From Agapanthus africanus (taxonomy: Eukaryota; Streptophyta; Magnoliopsida; Asparagales; Amaryllidaceae), in contig CM057337.1 in NCBI GenBank assembly GCA_030015575.1, forward strand, positions 340,762,583 through 340,826,582: a DNA stretch of 64,000 bases. The letters are read 5' to 3'. This document shows positions 45,801 to 58,613 of the stretch, one piece after another (within the stretch, counting starts at the first letter, position 1; every line of letters starts with the position of its first letter). The notes below the pieces were generated by a model. It had not been told where the DNA came from. It saw nothing but the letters and a program-made list of their open reading frames with translations, and made no database searches. Made by a program: the position numbers and the translations under genes.

Positions 45801-46383
45801 TGCGTATGCTCCACATACACTTACTTGCCGGCTCATACACATCTTCGTCGGTAATTGCCATGTCGTGTACACTTTAGAAAATACTTTTTCGTTGACATAG
45901 CTTGATAGCTGATAATCGCAATATGTTATAGCTTCCACATGCTAGTTTAAATATTGCATTCATTGCATGATAATAGATGCATTCATACATTCATTGGTTA
46001 TGCAGTATTATGGAGATTTATGCCGGTATTCACTTTTACTGGTATCATGATTTTGATGATTTCGGATTTACATGAGATTTCTGGATTTGGGGGAAAACCG
46101 CAAGAATTTAATAAAATCTTAGTATCATCATTTTAAAATGCAAATTGCGGTTTATTCTTGATGTATAAGTCGTCCACTATGAGTTTTCATGATTGCTGTT
46201 AGATTTCGAGACCCGATTCGAGGAGTTGGATGAACCGTCTCGGGAACATGGTGGGCCCGGTATGGTACCCGGGGCAAGAAGTTAGAGTTGTATTCGATGA
46301 GCCTGGCAGGGGAGCACTACCTACCGGTGATATTATTTGGACTCGTCGGTTATCCGGAGGATACCGGCCGGAGTCATGAGATG
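42876..46383 (+). repeat. F 5' LTR (+), truncated
   Basis: Matches 52067-55585 of the 3' LTR and stops after GAGTCATGAG-ATG. A Pro/Ser-rich 145-codon frame near 43276 lies in the LTR and is disrupted in the 3' LTR copy, so it is not called a gene. Confidence 0.9.
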
Positions 46384-46666
46384 ATGCACAAAATTTATTT
46401 CAACTCATTCCAATTTGTAATTTTCCCTAATTAAATGTATTGGTGACGGTTTAAAATAATATTAAAATAATTAATTTCAGAAAAAATTTCAGAAAATTAG
46501 AAATTTTACCAGTGGCTCAATAAACACCAAATACTAGCAATTACATAGATAGAATATGTATATTTAATTTTATATTAAAGATATTTATATTTTGACTTTT
46601 TACGGAAAACCCTCTTAATTTACCGATTTTCCGAAATTTCACCGAAACAATTTTCAAAACGTTACA
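46384..46666 (-). repeat. F LTR start fragment, inverted
   Basis: Reverse complement of the first roughly 285 bases of the F LTR, ending in GTTACA next to a purine tract on the minus strand. Confidence 0.9.
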
Positions 46667-47303
46667 ATCTTCCCCCTTAAAGAAATTCGGTCCCCGAATT
46701 TAAATTAAAACTCCCCCCAAATACTAAAACATTTCAGCGAAACCATCAAGTCGTCGGGGCTCCGAACTCATAAATACATAAAACAAATCGTAGCGCAACG
46801 CATGCGCATGGAAAATGAGCATATAACTCAAAATCAAAACTCCATCCAGCATCCTGCAATCATCGGAGTCATGGTAAAGACACAATGTCTAAATCTAAAA
46901 TGAAAATCAATATGATATACATCATTAAATCATCTGGAACCAATGCATGCCAAATCTTCTTCAAATCGCTGTGCGATGCTCGCAACACTGCACAGTGGCG
47001 GACGTCCATTTTGAGAAAATAAATATATATATCTTTTGTTTAACATACACGTCCCGCCATTTTGAAAAATTTTTTTGAAGGGTTTTCCTTGTAAAAAGTT
47101 TCGTGTCATTTGGACACGTAGGTAAATACTGAGACTATAGCTTCTCTTTGAAAATCCCTTCGATAACTATCAATGCATACAAAAATATACTCGGGTACTG
47201 TCCTCTGATTAGTCCTGCTCAGTACTAAGCTAAAAAGCAAGTATCACAAAATATACTGCTCCAAAAGAAATCAATCCCGAATATATATATATATGAATGT
47301 CAT

Positions 47304-47536
47304 GTGCGTCTGGTGCGCACGGAAATCGAAACCCATGAATGTGCCATACATGTGCACAAAACCAAATCTAAGTGCAACGGGTGTGCACGAAAACACCTAT
47401 CAAGGGCAACGTGTATGCCTGACAGTAAACCAGGTGCATCTGATATGCACAAAAAATCTCGATTTAGTGCATCTGGTGTGCACCTAAATCGCATTAAGCG
47501 CCTTAAGTATGCGCAAAATCCAAATCAAGCGCACAA
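47304..47536 (-). repeat. Hairpin array, copy 1
   Basis: Units starting at 47304, 47341, 47372, 47405, 47434, 47467 and 47498, spaced 29-37 bases. Most have 4- or 5-bp arms around a 7-nt loop, for example GTGCATCTGGTGTGCAC. Inverted copy of the array at 51220-51431, with a few base differences. Confidence 0.8.
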
Positions 47537-49403
47537 AAGCAAATCAAATACTAAAAGTGCATGAAAACTATGTCGAACGCATAAGTCAAATCATATGCAT
47601 GCCCTAGGCATGAAATCAAATATCATGAAACTCGGTCATAAAAACTCAACCATGAAATAAATCACCCAAAATACTGAAATCCAATACGACGGATACGTGA
47701 TAGTCAATCACTAAATCATAATTACTGTCGTCGATATATCCATCCTTCAAAGTCGAGAAGGTGTCGGTGCATCCAATGCCAGCAGAGCAAGATATCTACT
47801 TTCCTTCTGATCATGGCCTGTTACCTAGTGCCCTTAGGCTCTCATCTCTCACTGCAGATTGCTAAGTACATAGCTTCTCGGCTCAACTGTCCAATATAGA
47901 AACGATAACGGAAGTAGTCCGCTCTGACACATCCTCTAAAGATTTTTGGACCACTGTCATGGTTACTCATAACATGTCTCGTCGACGATGGTGAACTCTG
48001 GCCTGTTGGGTGTGCATCATATGACCGCTCCTAGGTCCAGGTCTTCTCGTTCAGTATTTCCAGAAAGGTTTTGTTGAAATCTCTCCTAAGTCTCGTTTCT
48101 GTCGAACTGCCCGGAAGTCATCGCCCTTACCAAATCTATTACTTGTTCCAGAACGGCTGCATACTCATCATGACTCCTCTTGGAAAGTATATCCATAGTC
48201 AACGCTTCTGCTTGCGTATCACATCTCAGATGTCTGCGGAGTGGAACGTCATCTCATCAAGATCTCGTACGAACCTCTTACTCCACTTTTCTCTAATGTC
48301 GACCGATTCGGACTCGTCTCTTCGTGGCTGCATGGACTGAGCTCCAACGGCTATACTTGTATCTGGAGTCTCCCAAGCAATGCATCCCATCACATGATAT
48401 CCGAATGAAGTCAAACCATCCGATCGATTGTCAAAACCTCATAATCCCCCAAGAGCTCAACATCTTGGTTACAGTTTAATAGTATCGAATATATGCCACA
48501 TCACCTATGGACCAACCGTAGAAGGGCAGACCCAAGCCTCATTAATGGCATTGATAAACTACCGCAAACCCTAAGGTTCACCGGCGTTCCATGGTCATTA
48601 AGTCGAGTTAGGGTTTCATTCTTCTAGAGGGTCCGTAGAATTGCTTGCATTGTTTTCCGAATACTTTAACCTTGGAAAATGGGTTCCTGACATTCGATCG
48701 TCTCTATCGACTCTCAACGTATCAGCGTGAAGTCGCCTCTAGCTGGAATCAATCCATCTGATGACCTCGCATCGGGGTAGGCAATGAATCACATGTCTTA
48801 GTCTTTTATCCTTGGTGACTAGCGACCTTCTATCATATCTTGAAGTATAACTCGTGCGGCATAGCTCCAAACTTTTGGGGCGATATCTCGTCAGTCGCAA
48901 CAACATTTGAATCTTCTGTCCGCACGTTGAACAGATCCTTAAACATCAAAATATGGTGCATTAACGGTCATCACATCCTGGCTAGCCTCTTGCAGTGGAC
49001 CTATCCTCTGGTGCTGATCTACATGTCTGAGAAATCTCGTAAAAGTGATCCATCAAACGCTCGTGGTGCGAAAACACAATGAAACGACGCCTCCATGCAA
49101 TCATATGTCCCTGGAATCACGTCCTGGTCAGTCCTCGTCTGTGATGAACTCATGCTGACGCAACTCTAGCTGTAGCACTCCACGCCCGTAGACCCGTGAT
49201 AACAAAACCATAAACTGGTACCGATGAGGCTAGATCATAGGAAGCAACATAATGCTGTGCAAAGAAATGTACATCCTAAGGCTTCTTAAGTGGAGTATCG
49301 TATCGTAAATATGCCGCGGAACATACGTACGGTACGTCACTCTACTTGAGTCACTTACTCCATCAACCAAGGGTCATCCTACACTTAGAAGGTAAAACCT
49401 AAC

Positions 49404-49415
49404 GCTCTGATACCA
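49404..49415 (-). other. PBS of F (initiator tRNA-Met)
   Basis: Minus strand TGGTATCAGAGC, four bases from the inverted LTR fragment. The plus-strand 5' LTR of F has lost its own PBS. Confidence 0.92.
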
Positions 49416-49419
49416 ACTT

Positions 49420-50787
49420 TGTCAGGACCCGAAAAGTACGGAACATGACCGGCACTTAAATTACGAACGTCTCGAGACGTACGTAATCTGAGTAAGCCAA
49501 AACCCAGAAATCAAAACCAAAGAAGCCGTAGAGTGAAGGAAAAACCATTTTAAAGCAAGTATTTTTTATAACATAGGCCGAAGTATGTATTTTTAAAATC
49601 TCAAGTATTTTCTGAAAATTTCGGTAGAGTCTCCTTTGTAAATACTGGCCCCAAACGAGATACAATATGAATAGTATACGAAATGCAACAAAGAGGCTTC
49701 CCCAAGCGGGAGCTAGCTCTTCGTCAATCGACGGTCACAACCACGCAAGCAATATAATATACAACGCCAAGGGCGAGGATCAAAACTCAAAAGAAAAACC
49801 AAAACAAATGAAAACCATAATAATATAACGCGTGACTCTAAGGTCGAAAGAATAACAGGTCTGGTTTTCTATCTCTCTCAAATATACAATCTGGTTAATG
49901 GAGCTTCTAAATACAACTGAAATAATGAATAACCAAAGATGGACCTGATGCAAAGAACCCACCTACCAAAGCAATCACCCGGAAGGAACAGTATGCCAGC
50001 AAGGCTCAACGCAACCTGTACGGCAAAACCTATAAGGAACTGTGACACAACGGGGGTGAGTTGCCAACTCGAGAGTAGAAAACATCTACGAGTAGAAATC
50101 GCATGCATAACGCTATCCTAGGTCATATCAGGTAATATTCTCAATAAAAATCCTGGTCCAGCTATGTATAGTGTAATACTACATGCTCGTGTCAGTGCCT
50201 CAGATAGCAACATATCAGATATAGAATGCATTACGAATGGAAACAGAATATATCATGAGTGAGACAACTGTTTTCTTTAATCAATGAGATTTCTATATGT
50301 ATGTCAATCACGTATCATCAATGAATGCAACAGAGAAATCAGCGTCAAGCATCGACACAAAGCATAAGTCTCAGTATCTTAGTATCAAATCTCAATATCT
50401 CAAATATCAATATCTCAGGCATCCGTATCATCTGCGGGATCGGCCCACGGGCTCCGGCAGAACGGATCAGCCTATAACCATCTCATGACTCCGGCCGGTA
50501 TCCTCCGGATAACCGACGAGTCTAAATAATATCACCGGTAGGTAGTGCTCCCTTACCAGGCTCATCGAATACAACTCGAGCTTCTTGCCCCGGGGTACCA
50601 TACCGGGCCCACCATGTACCCGAGACGGTTCATCCAACTCCTCGAATCGGGTCTCGAAACCAACAACAATCATGAAAACTCATGGTGGACGACTCATACA
50701 TCAAGAGAAAACCGCAATTTGCATTTTAAAATGATGATACTAAGCTTTTATTAAATTCTTGCGGTTTTCCCCCAAATCCAGAAATCT
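49420..50787 (-). repeat. F LTR end fragment, inverted
   Basis: Reverse complement of about the last 1370 bases of the F LTR (compare 55280-56653). Ends at the AAATCT microhomology with the plus interior. Confidence 0.9.
50041..50070 (-). promoter_or_regulatory. Conserved 30-bp LTR block (copy in F, inverted)
   Basis: TGTGACACAACGGGGGTGAG then TTGCCAACTC; one change from A. Confidence 0.6.
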
Positions 50788-52066
50788 TTAGAGGATGTGT
50801 CAGAGCGGACTGCTTCCGTTATCGTTTCTATATTGGACCGTTGAGCCGAGAAGCTATGTACTTAGCAATCTGCAGTGAGAGAGGAGAGCCTAAGGGCACT
50901 AGGCGACAGGCCATGATCAGAAGGCAAGTAGATATCTTGCTTTGCTGGCATTGGATGCACCGACACCTTCTCGACTTTGAAGGACGGACATATCGACGAC
51001 AGTAATTATGATTTGTGATTTAGTGATTGACTATCACGTATCCGTCGTATTGGATTTCAGTATTTTGGGTGATTTATTTCATGGTTGAGTTTTTATGACC
51101 GAGTTTCATGATATTTGATTTCATGCCTAGGGCATGCATATGATTTGACTTATGCGTTCGACATAGTTTTCATGCACTTTTAGTATTTGATTTGCTTTTG
51201 TGCACTTGATTTGGATTTTGCGCATACTTAAGGCGCTTAATGTGATTTAGGTGCACACCAGATGCACTAAATCGAGATTTTTTATGCATATCAGATGCAC
51301 CTGGTTTTACTGTCAGGCACACACGTTGCCCTTGACAGGTATTTTCGTGCACATCCGTTGCACTTAGATTTGGTTTTGTGCACATGTATGGCACATTCAT
51401 GGGTTTCGATTTCCGTGCGCACCAGACGCACATGATATTCATATATATATTCGGGATTGATTTCTTTTGGAGCAGTATATTTTGTGATACTTTCTATTTG
51501 GCTTAGTACTGAGCAGGACTAGTCAGAGGACAATACCTGAGTATATTTTTGCATGCATTGATAGTTATCGAAGGGAATTATAAAGAGAAGCTATAGTCTT
51601 AGTATTTACCTACGTGTCCGTAATGACACGAAAATTTTTACAAGGAAAACCCTTCTAAAATTGTTTTCAAAATGGCGGGACGTGTATGTTAAACAAAAGA
51701 TATATATATTTATTTTCTCGAAATGGACGTCCGCCACTGTGCAGTGTTGCGAGCATCGCACAGCGATTTGAAGAAGATTTGACATGCATTGGTTCCAGAT
51801 GATTTAATGATGTATATCATATTGATTTTCATTTTGGATTTAGACATTGTGTCTTCACCATGACTCCGATGATTGCGGGATGCTGGATGGAGTTTTGATT
51901 TTGAGTTATATGCTCATTTTCCATGTGCATGCGTTGCGCTACGATTTGTTTTATGTATTTATGAGTTCGGAGCCCCGACGACTTGATGGTTTCGCTGAAA
52001 TGATTCAGTGTCTGGGGGGAGTTTTAATTTAAATTCGGGGACTGAATTTCTTTAAGTGGGGAAGAT
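50788..52066 (+). mobile_element. F interior (+), 3' part only
   Basis: Inverted duplicate of 46667-47955. Ends with the purine tract AAGTGGGGAAGAT before the 3' LTR. Confidence 0.9.
51220..51431 (+). repeat. Hairpin array, copy 2
   Basis: Seven 15-17-nt hairpins starting at 51220, 51251, 51284, 51316, 51347, 51378 and 51415. Examples: GTGCACACCAGATGCAC, GTGCGCACCAGACGCAC, GCGCATACTTAAGGCGC, GGCACACACGTTGCC. The loop is 7 nt in every unit, while arm bases vary in matched pairs. Confidence 0.8.
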
Positions 52067-54563
52067 TGTAACGTTCTGAAAATCGTTTCGGTGAAATTTC
52101 GGAAAATCGGTAAAAAAAGGGGGGTTTCCGTAAAAAGTCAAAATATAAATATCTTTAATATAAAATTAAATATACATATTCTATCTATGTAATTTCTAGT
52201 ATTTGGTGTTTATTGAGCCACTGGTAAAATTTCTAATTTTATGAAATTTTTTCCGAAATTAATTATTTTAATATTATTTTAAGCCGTCACTAATACATTT
52301 AATTAGGGAAAATTACAAATTGGAATGAGTTGAAATAAATTTTGTGCATCATAACACATTAAACAAAATTTTAACATGTTATTTTTGAAATGAAATGAAG
52401 CTGTCAAACGGTTTTAGAAAATATCGAGGAAAAGGGCTTAAATAGTGAAATTAGTGTAAATAGATATTGGGGTATATCATTTATCATTTTTTCCTCACCC
52501 ACACCCACACTCACCCTCTCTCCTTTCCCCAAATCAGCAGCCCAAGTTTCCCCATCCTCATTTCCCCACTTGTTTTCCAAAAAGAAAAGAAAAGAAAACA
52601 AATGAAAGAAAGAAAGAAGTTAAAAGTGTTATGGGCTTTGACTTGTTGATGACTTGATATCATTTCCCCACCTCACTCTCTCTCCTCCCTCACCCACTTC
52701 TGGCCGAAACCACCTCCCCAAAAAATAGCAGCCCCCTTCCTTGTTCTCCTCTCATTTCTCATCAAAATTTCATCACAAAATGCCTAAAAATAAATACAAA
52801 AATCCCACAAAATAAAAATCCAACTCCTATCCATTTTTCCTTTGCCCATATTGCATGGATCTTGGTGCAAAGATTTCAATTTTGAGGTCAAGTTCTATGT
52901 TTGATCCATGGTTCTTGAGGTATAATAAATCTTGGCTTTTTTGTTAAATTGTTTGTTATTTCTTCAAATTAAGTTAATGAGTTGTTTAAATTAGATTTTT
53001 AATTGCAAGTTCAAGTTCAAGCTTAGGGTTTATGAAAATTTAGTTAGGGTTTTGGGTATGAGATTATAGTTGTATGATGTATTTAACTACTTAATGCTAT
53101 GCAAAATTAATCTAATTGCTAAAATTCCTAATTGTAATATTTGCAATGTCCAAAATAAGCTTTTATGCAAACTAGGTTTTTTATAAAATATTTATATATA
53201 TGAGATAAAATTGTAGTGATGGTTTTTATCAATTATTCATGGTTTTAATGGGTAGATTAACTTGTAATTGAATGAAAAATCTAATTTGGTCACTAGTTGC
53301 TAATTTGTTAGTTTAAAATTGTGATAATTATGTTAAAGTGCTAACTAGGTTTTAGAAATTGAATTAAATTGTGGGATTAAAATTTAAGTAATGGTTTCTA
53401 TGGCATAATTAAGGTATTAAGTTATCATCTTGGTCACTAGAATTGTTAAAACATCAAGTTTTGTACAAAAACGGTAAACCATGCTTGCTAGGTTTTCGGA
53501 AAAATAGCTTTTAAAGTGAGTTTGGAGTTTTTGTGAATTTTAACCTATTTCATATTATAATTAGTGTTTGTGAATGTGCAAATAAGTGTGTTTGGGTTTT
53601 TCTCGATATTTTGACGTTTGTACATCGACATCGAGAGTTGGTTTGGCTATTCTTGCATGCGTAGACGATAGGTTTTGACCTATGCGTGATACGCGTGCCG
53701 AATTGGTTTTCGTATACCGTTTCGATTTCGGATTTGGTTTTTATGCGTTACGATACGTGGTGACATGTAGGTACCCCAGGTGAACTTCTAGACGACAAGA
53801 AAGCGCGTGGCGACTTTGTCATCGGGAAGCGAAGATCTATGAGTAGATTTTATTTACGGGGGAAGTCGGGTGGATGGCGTATAGCACCCCCGCAGTCCGT
53901 AGTATAGTTGATGATATATATGTTATAGGTGTTTTATGATATGAGGATGATGATCAAGATATGATTTGTGTTCATGGTTTAGTGTAGGGAAATTAGAAGT
54001 AAACTAGCATGGCTTCTTAGTCGCGAACACTAAAATAAGTTCACACCCACATGCATACCCGCATTTGCATATATCTATTTTATATGTGCGTATATGGGGA
54101 TATGTATATATATATATACACACATGGGTATGGGACTATCTATATATATATACACGTATACATATACACGAATTATGAGGATAGTACTTGGGATTGGAGA
54201 TGAGTCGATGAGATTGGGCTTGAGGCCGTGAGATCGGTGATGTGACAGGGTTCGTATTTGAGATACGACATGATGTTTCAGCGGGTCCTTTAGACAAGGT
54301 GTTTGCATACACACGCATGCATTTACATAGATGGTATCAGTATTGTACTTGATGTAGATCAGTACCCCGGATCATGATATCTGATAAAGAGGATACCAGA
54401 TGAATAATGTGATGAATGTGATATTTGACCCGTACCCAGATTTGGGATACCGTACGATGGATTTACGTACGAGCTATATATTGATGATAGATCCGCACTC
54501 TTGACTCGAGAATGTCATATTATATTAGGGTATCGTATGGGATACTATTGAGGCGGGATCACC

Positions 54564-54601
<38 letters not shown>

Positions 54602-56653
54602 CGACTCAGATGTTAGGCGGTTTCCTTACCTTTTGATCAGCCTTTTAGTTAGTCCTGTAGTTTATTAGTAAATGTTAGATTAGACTCGAGTTATACCTAT
54701 TGCAAAACTAACGAATCGTGAGGATTTTAAAGACATACCAAAGGATACTACATATATTTCAAAGGACATATCTTTTCTTAAAAATACCGTATCTCTTATT
54801 TTCAGAACACCACGATTCGTGTTATTTCAAATGGCATCACTGTATGACTCATATTTATATAAATGCAGATTAGTTATCATTGTGTTTAGCATTCAGCTTC
54901 CGCATATTATTACTGTTCGCATCGCATTTGCATGTTTACATTGTTCTTTAATATGCCATTATTGAGATCATGCTGTTAGGACACCAGCACCATTACCGAT
55001 GATGCGTATGCTCCACATACACTTACTTTCCTGCTCACACACATCTTCGTCGGTAATTGCCATATCACGTACACTTTAGAAAATACTTTTTTGTTGACAT
55101 AGCTTGATAGCTGATAATCGCAATATGTTATAGCTTCCACATGCTAGTTTAAATATTGCATTCATTGCATGATAATAGATGCATTCATACATTCATTGGT
55201 TATGCAGTATTATGGAGATTTATGCCGGTATTCACTTTTATTGGTATCATGATTTTGATGATTTCGGATTTACATGAGATTTCTGGATTTGGGGGAAAAC
55301 CGCAAGAATTTAATAAAAGCTTAGTATCATTATTTTAAAATCCAAATTGCAGTTTTCTCTTGATGTATGAGTCGTCCACCATGAGTTTTCATGATTGCTG
55401 TTGGATTTCGAGACCCAATTCGAGGAGTTGGATGAATCGTCTCGGCTACATGGTGGGCCCGGTATGGTACCCCGGGGCAAGAAGCTCGAGTTGTATTCGA
55501 TGAGCCTGGCAGGGGAGCACTACCTACCAGTGATATTATTTGGACTCATCGGTTATTCGGAGGATACCGGCCGGAGTCATGAGATGGTTATAGGCTGATC
55601 CGTTCTGCCGGAGCCTGTGGGACGATCCCGCAGCTGATACGGATGCCTGAGATATTGATATTTGAGATATTAAGATTTGATACTTAGATACTGAGACTTA
55701 TGCTTTGTGTCGATGCTTGACACTGATTTCTCTGTTGCATTCATTGATGATACGTGATTGACATACATATAGAAATCTCATTGATTAAAGAAAGCAGTTG
55801 TCTCACTCTTGATATATTTTGTTTCCATTCGTAATGCATTCATACATCATATATCTGATATGTTGCTATCTGAGGCACTGACATGAGCATGTAGTATTAC
55901 ACTATACATAGCTGGACCAGGATTTTTATTGAGGATATTACCAGATATGACCTAGGATAGCGTTATGCATGCGATTTCTACTCGTAGATGTTTTCTACTC
56001 ATGAGTTGGCAACTCATCCCCGTTGTGCCACAGTTCCTTGCAAGTTTTGCCGTACAGGTTGCGTTGCAGCTTGCTGGCACACTGTTCCTTCCGGGTGATT
56101 GCTTTGGTAGGTGGGTTCTTTGCATCAGGTCCACCTTTGGTTATTCATTATTTCAGTTGTATCTAGAAGCTCCATCAACCAGATTGTATATTTGAGAGAG
56201 ATAGAAAACCAGACCTGTTATTCTTTCGACCTTAGAGTCGCGCATTGTATTATTATTGTTTTCATGTGTTTTGGTTTTTCTTTTGAGTTTTGATCCTCGC
56301 CCTTGGCGTTGAATATTATATTTGCTTGCGTGGTTGTGACCGTCGATTGACGAAGAGGTAGCTCCCGCTTGGGGAAGCCTTTTTGTTACATTTCGTATAC
56401 TATTCATGTTGTATCCCGTTTGGGGCCAGTATTTATAAAGGAGACTCTGCCGAAATTTTCAGAAAATACTTGAGATTTTAAAAATACATATTTCGGCCTA
56501 TGTTATTAAAAATACTTGCTTTAAATGGTTTTTCCTTCACTCTACGGCTTTTTTGGTTTTGATTTCTGGGTTTTGGCTTACTCAGATTGCGTACGTCTCG
56601 AGACGTTCGTAATTTAAGTGCCGGTCATGTTCCGTACTTTTCGGGTCCTGACA
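52067..56653 (+). repeat. F 3' LTR (4587 bp), complete
   Basis: TGTAACGTTCTG...GTCCTGACA. Contains an (AT)n tract (54567-54598) about twice as long as in the 5' LTR (45382-45396). No gene. Confidence 0.92.
56003..56032 (+). promoter_or_regulatory. Conserved 30-bp LTR block (copy in F 3' LTR)
   Basis: GAGTTGGCAACTCATCCCCG then TTGTGCCACA; one change from A2. Confidence 0.6.
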
Positions 56654-58284
56654 TAAGTATATGAAGGCATATGTGTAAACATGTAGATATACAGGTATGC
56701 TATATGTCATACGTGATAAGAAATATGAATCAATGTCACAATGTCCCTAACCAAGCAATATCCTAACTATAAGTGGTTTGTGTGTGACATGGCAATTATT
56801 GACGGTGTTTGTAGCATACAATCAGTGCTCGTGCAATATGAATCGTCAATAATATGTGCAGTGTCCTAAGGCTACTAGTCCAAGAACAACAATATCTAAG
56901 CTATAGGGTAAATGCGTAATTCTAAATATGACATAGAATATACGACAAGTATTAAAATTTCTAGCCCAGACGCATAACACCATGCGGGCGATTCCCCTGT
57001 AAATGTTAAATCTACTCACCAACGCTTCAAGCTAGGTGAATCTTACCACCTGTTTTCCCTTTGTAGCAGTGTCCGTAGTCCCCGCCTGCGAACCTGCAAT
57101 ACAAGCAATACAATAAGTATATATTAATAATAGACCTAAAATACTTACAATCAACACGGGCCAACACGACACACATACGTACTCTAAAGGGTTCGTATTG
57201 CAGCTAACGCGTATAGCGACACTACGAAACCAACTCAGCGCAACAGCAACACGTAACACGCATCGTATCGGATAACGTATCGCACGAAACGAAACACTAG
57301 AAATATGCAAAATGATCCCAGATTTTTCTGTGCTAACAATTTGTAAAAATTGTAAGTACCATGAGATTACCAATCACCCCAGAGACCCCTACACCAAAAA
57401 CCAACACCCAGGTCCCTACTTTGGCCGTAAATTGCAGCCAGAAGCAATAAATATGCGGCCTGAACAAGGAGGAACTGGCTCGTATTTTGAGGGTAGGTTC
57501 TAGGTCTCTATACTTGGTTACTGTCAAGTTAATTTTTGCAACAAATACTTTATTTAACAGCAGATCATCCGAGACCCCAAATCGACACTAAAAATACGAT
57601 ATTTATCCGAAACGATACGATACGTGATAAAAACAGCAACTCTAAAGCTAAGCTAAACAAAAATAACTTAAACAACAGCAAGGAAACATTACCTAATCAA
57701 ATGAACACAAAGATCCTAGCTTTGTATGATCCAAGGCATCCATGAGGCAAAATCCAAGAAAAGGTGTGATTTTGATGAAGTTTTGGTGAATTTGTGATGG
57801 ATTTTGAGATGGGATGAGAGAGAGTGTTCAGAATTTGTTTGAGGGAGAAAGAAAAATGAGAAACAGATAGAGGAAAAGAGAAAGGGTGTGAGGAAATGAG
57901 AGAGGGAGGTGAGTGTAGGGTGAGGTGAGGGTGAGTGTATCATTAGCATTAATTGCTAACCATGCCTCACATTTATTGTTTTCACACCTCACACAAAACA
58001 AAACCAAGCAAAATATCTCTTTTCTCACTCACAAAAGATTAAAGGTTAAGAAAAAGGGTGGATTAAACAAGGATTAGGTTAAGGGTCATGGTTGCTAAAA
58101 CTAGATTAGCATAAACAAAACTCACATTTTACGTGCACACGTGCGTGCATGCTTATAACAAATAATAATAAATTATTAATTAAATGTTATAAAATGTGAG
58201 GAACCCGAATTGGTAAACTTTTTACAGTAAACCCGCATTAACGTCTAAACGAACACTAACCGAAATCTAAGGCGTTACACTACC

Positions 58285-58613
58285 GATCAACCTATCAGTA
58301 AATCCCAACTGCCTTGGCCAAGGTCTTATAGTCCTGACCAATCGAACACAGTGTGATATCGACTCCCTATACCGGGAGCGACGAATCCCCAACAATCACT
58401 CACTACCTCCATGTGGCTCGGGACTGTACCTAACCAAAACCTATTTGCATGACTCAGTAGAGTCATGGTACGGTAGTGATCAAAGCACAGTGAGAACACA
58501 CAAGAGACAAATGATTATCTCAGGTCTAAAGACTAACTTGTACTTATGTCACTTGAAAACTTCCATCTGACGATAGGTATAGTACCATCAAGAAATTCTC
58601 GGCGAGTCCGTAT
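58285..58613 (-). repeat. LTR G, part 3
   Basis: Continues 20008-21156 across D; aligns with about 7010-7320 of B1 (CCTGGCCA-type text, then TCTCGGCGAGTCCGT). Cut by C2 at 58614 and expected to resume beyond the window. Confidence 0.8.

Larger units (their letters stand above)
46667..49419 (-). mobile_element. F interior (-), complete and non-coding
   Basis: Bounded by a purine tract (minus AAGGGGGAAGAT, 46667-46678) and a PBS at 49404-49415. About 2750 bases without recognisable coding; contains a hairpin array at 47304-47536. The tract-proximal half is duplicated in inverse orientation at 50788-52066. Confidence 0.85.
42876..56653 (+). mobile_element. F: LARD-like element with internal inverted segment (13.8 kb)
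   Basis: Outer ends are plus-strand LTR termini TGTAACG...GTCCTGACA with perfect TSD TAAGT (42871-42875, 56654-56658). Order: 5' LTR (+) truncated, LTR (-) start fragment, full interior (-), LTR (-) end fragment, 3' part of interior (+), full 3' LTR (+). The minus block 46384-50787 is one contiguous piece of an F element (LTR end, interior, LTR start) flipped and joined at ATG and AAATCT microhomologies. No gag or pol is recognisable, and the 4.6-kb LTR with 2.75-kb interior fits the LARD class. Confidence 0.9.
21157..58279 (-). mobile_element. D: chromovirus-like Ty3/gypsy element with four nested insertions
   Basis: Minus-strand element with 3' LTR 21157-31979, interior 31980-40732 and 5' LTR 40733-58279, flanked by a perfect TSD CTACC (21152-21156 and 58280-58284). 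Removing E, A2, B2, F and their duplications leaves about 3754 bp + 3865 bp + 3764 bp. The interior keeps gag, protease, RT, RNase H, integrase and a chromodomain-like tail, all broken. LTRs are close (four differences in the first 150 bases), so the damaged interior was probably copied in trans. Confidence 0.93.
40733..58279 (-). repeat. 5' LTR of D, interrupted by F
   Basis: Same termini as 21157-31979. F and its TAAGT duplication occupy 42876-56658; D text joins GCATATAAGT to ATATGAAGGC as at 30361-30380 of the other LTR. Net length about 3764 bp, ten more than the partner. Confidence 0.93.

Noticed and set aside
47293..47564. Open frames over the F hairpin array (Cys/His-looking repeats)
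   Set aside because: The periodicity is in DNA hairpins, unit length is not a multiple of three, and frames differ between the two array copies.
51220..51431. CRISPR-like array
   Set aside because: Units are degenerate hairpins with related linkers, in a plant retrotransposon.
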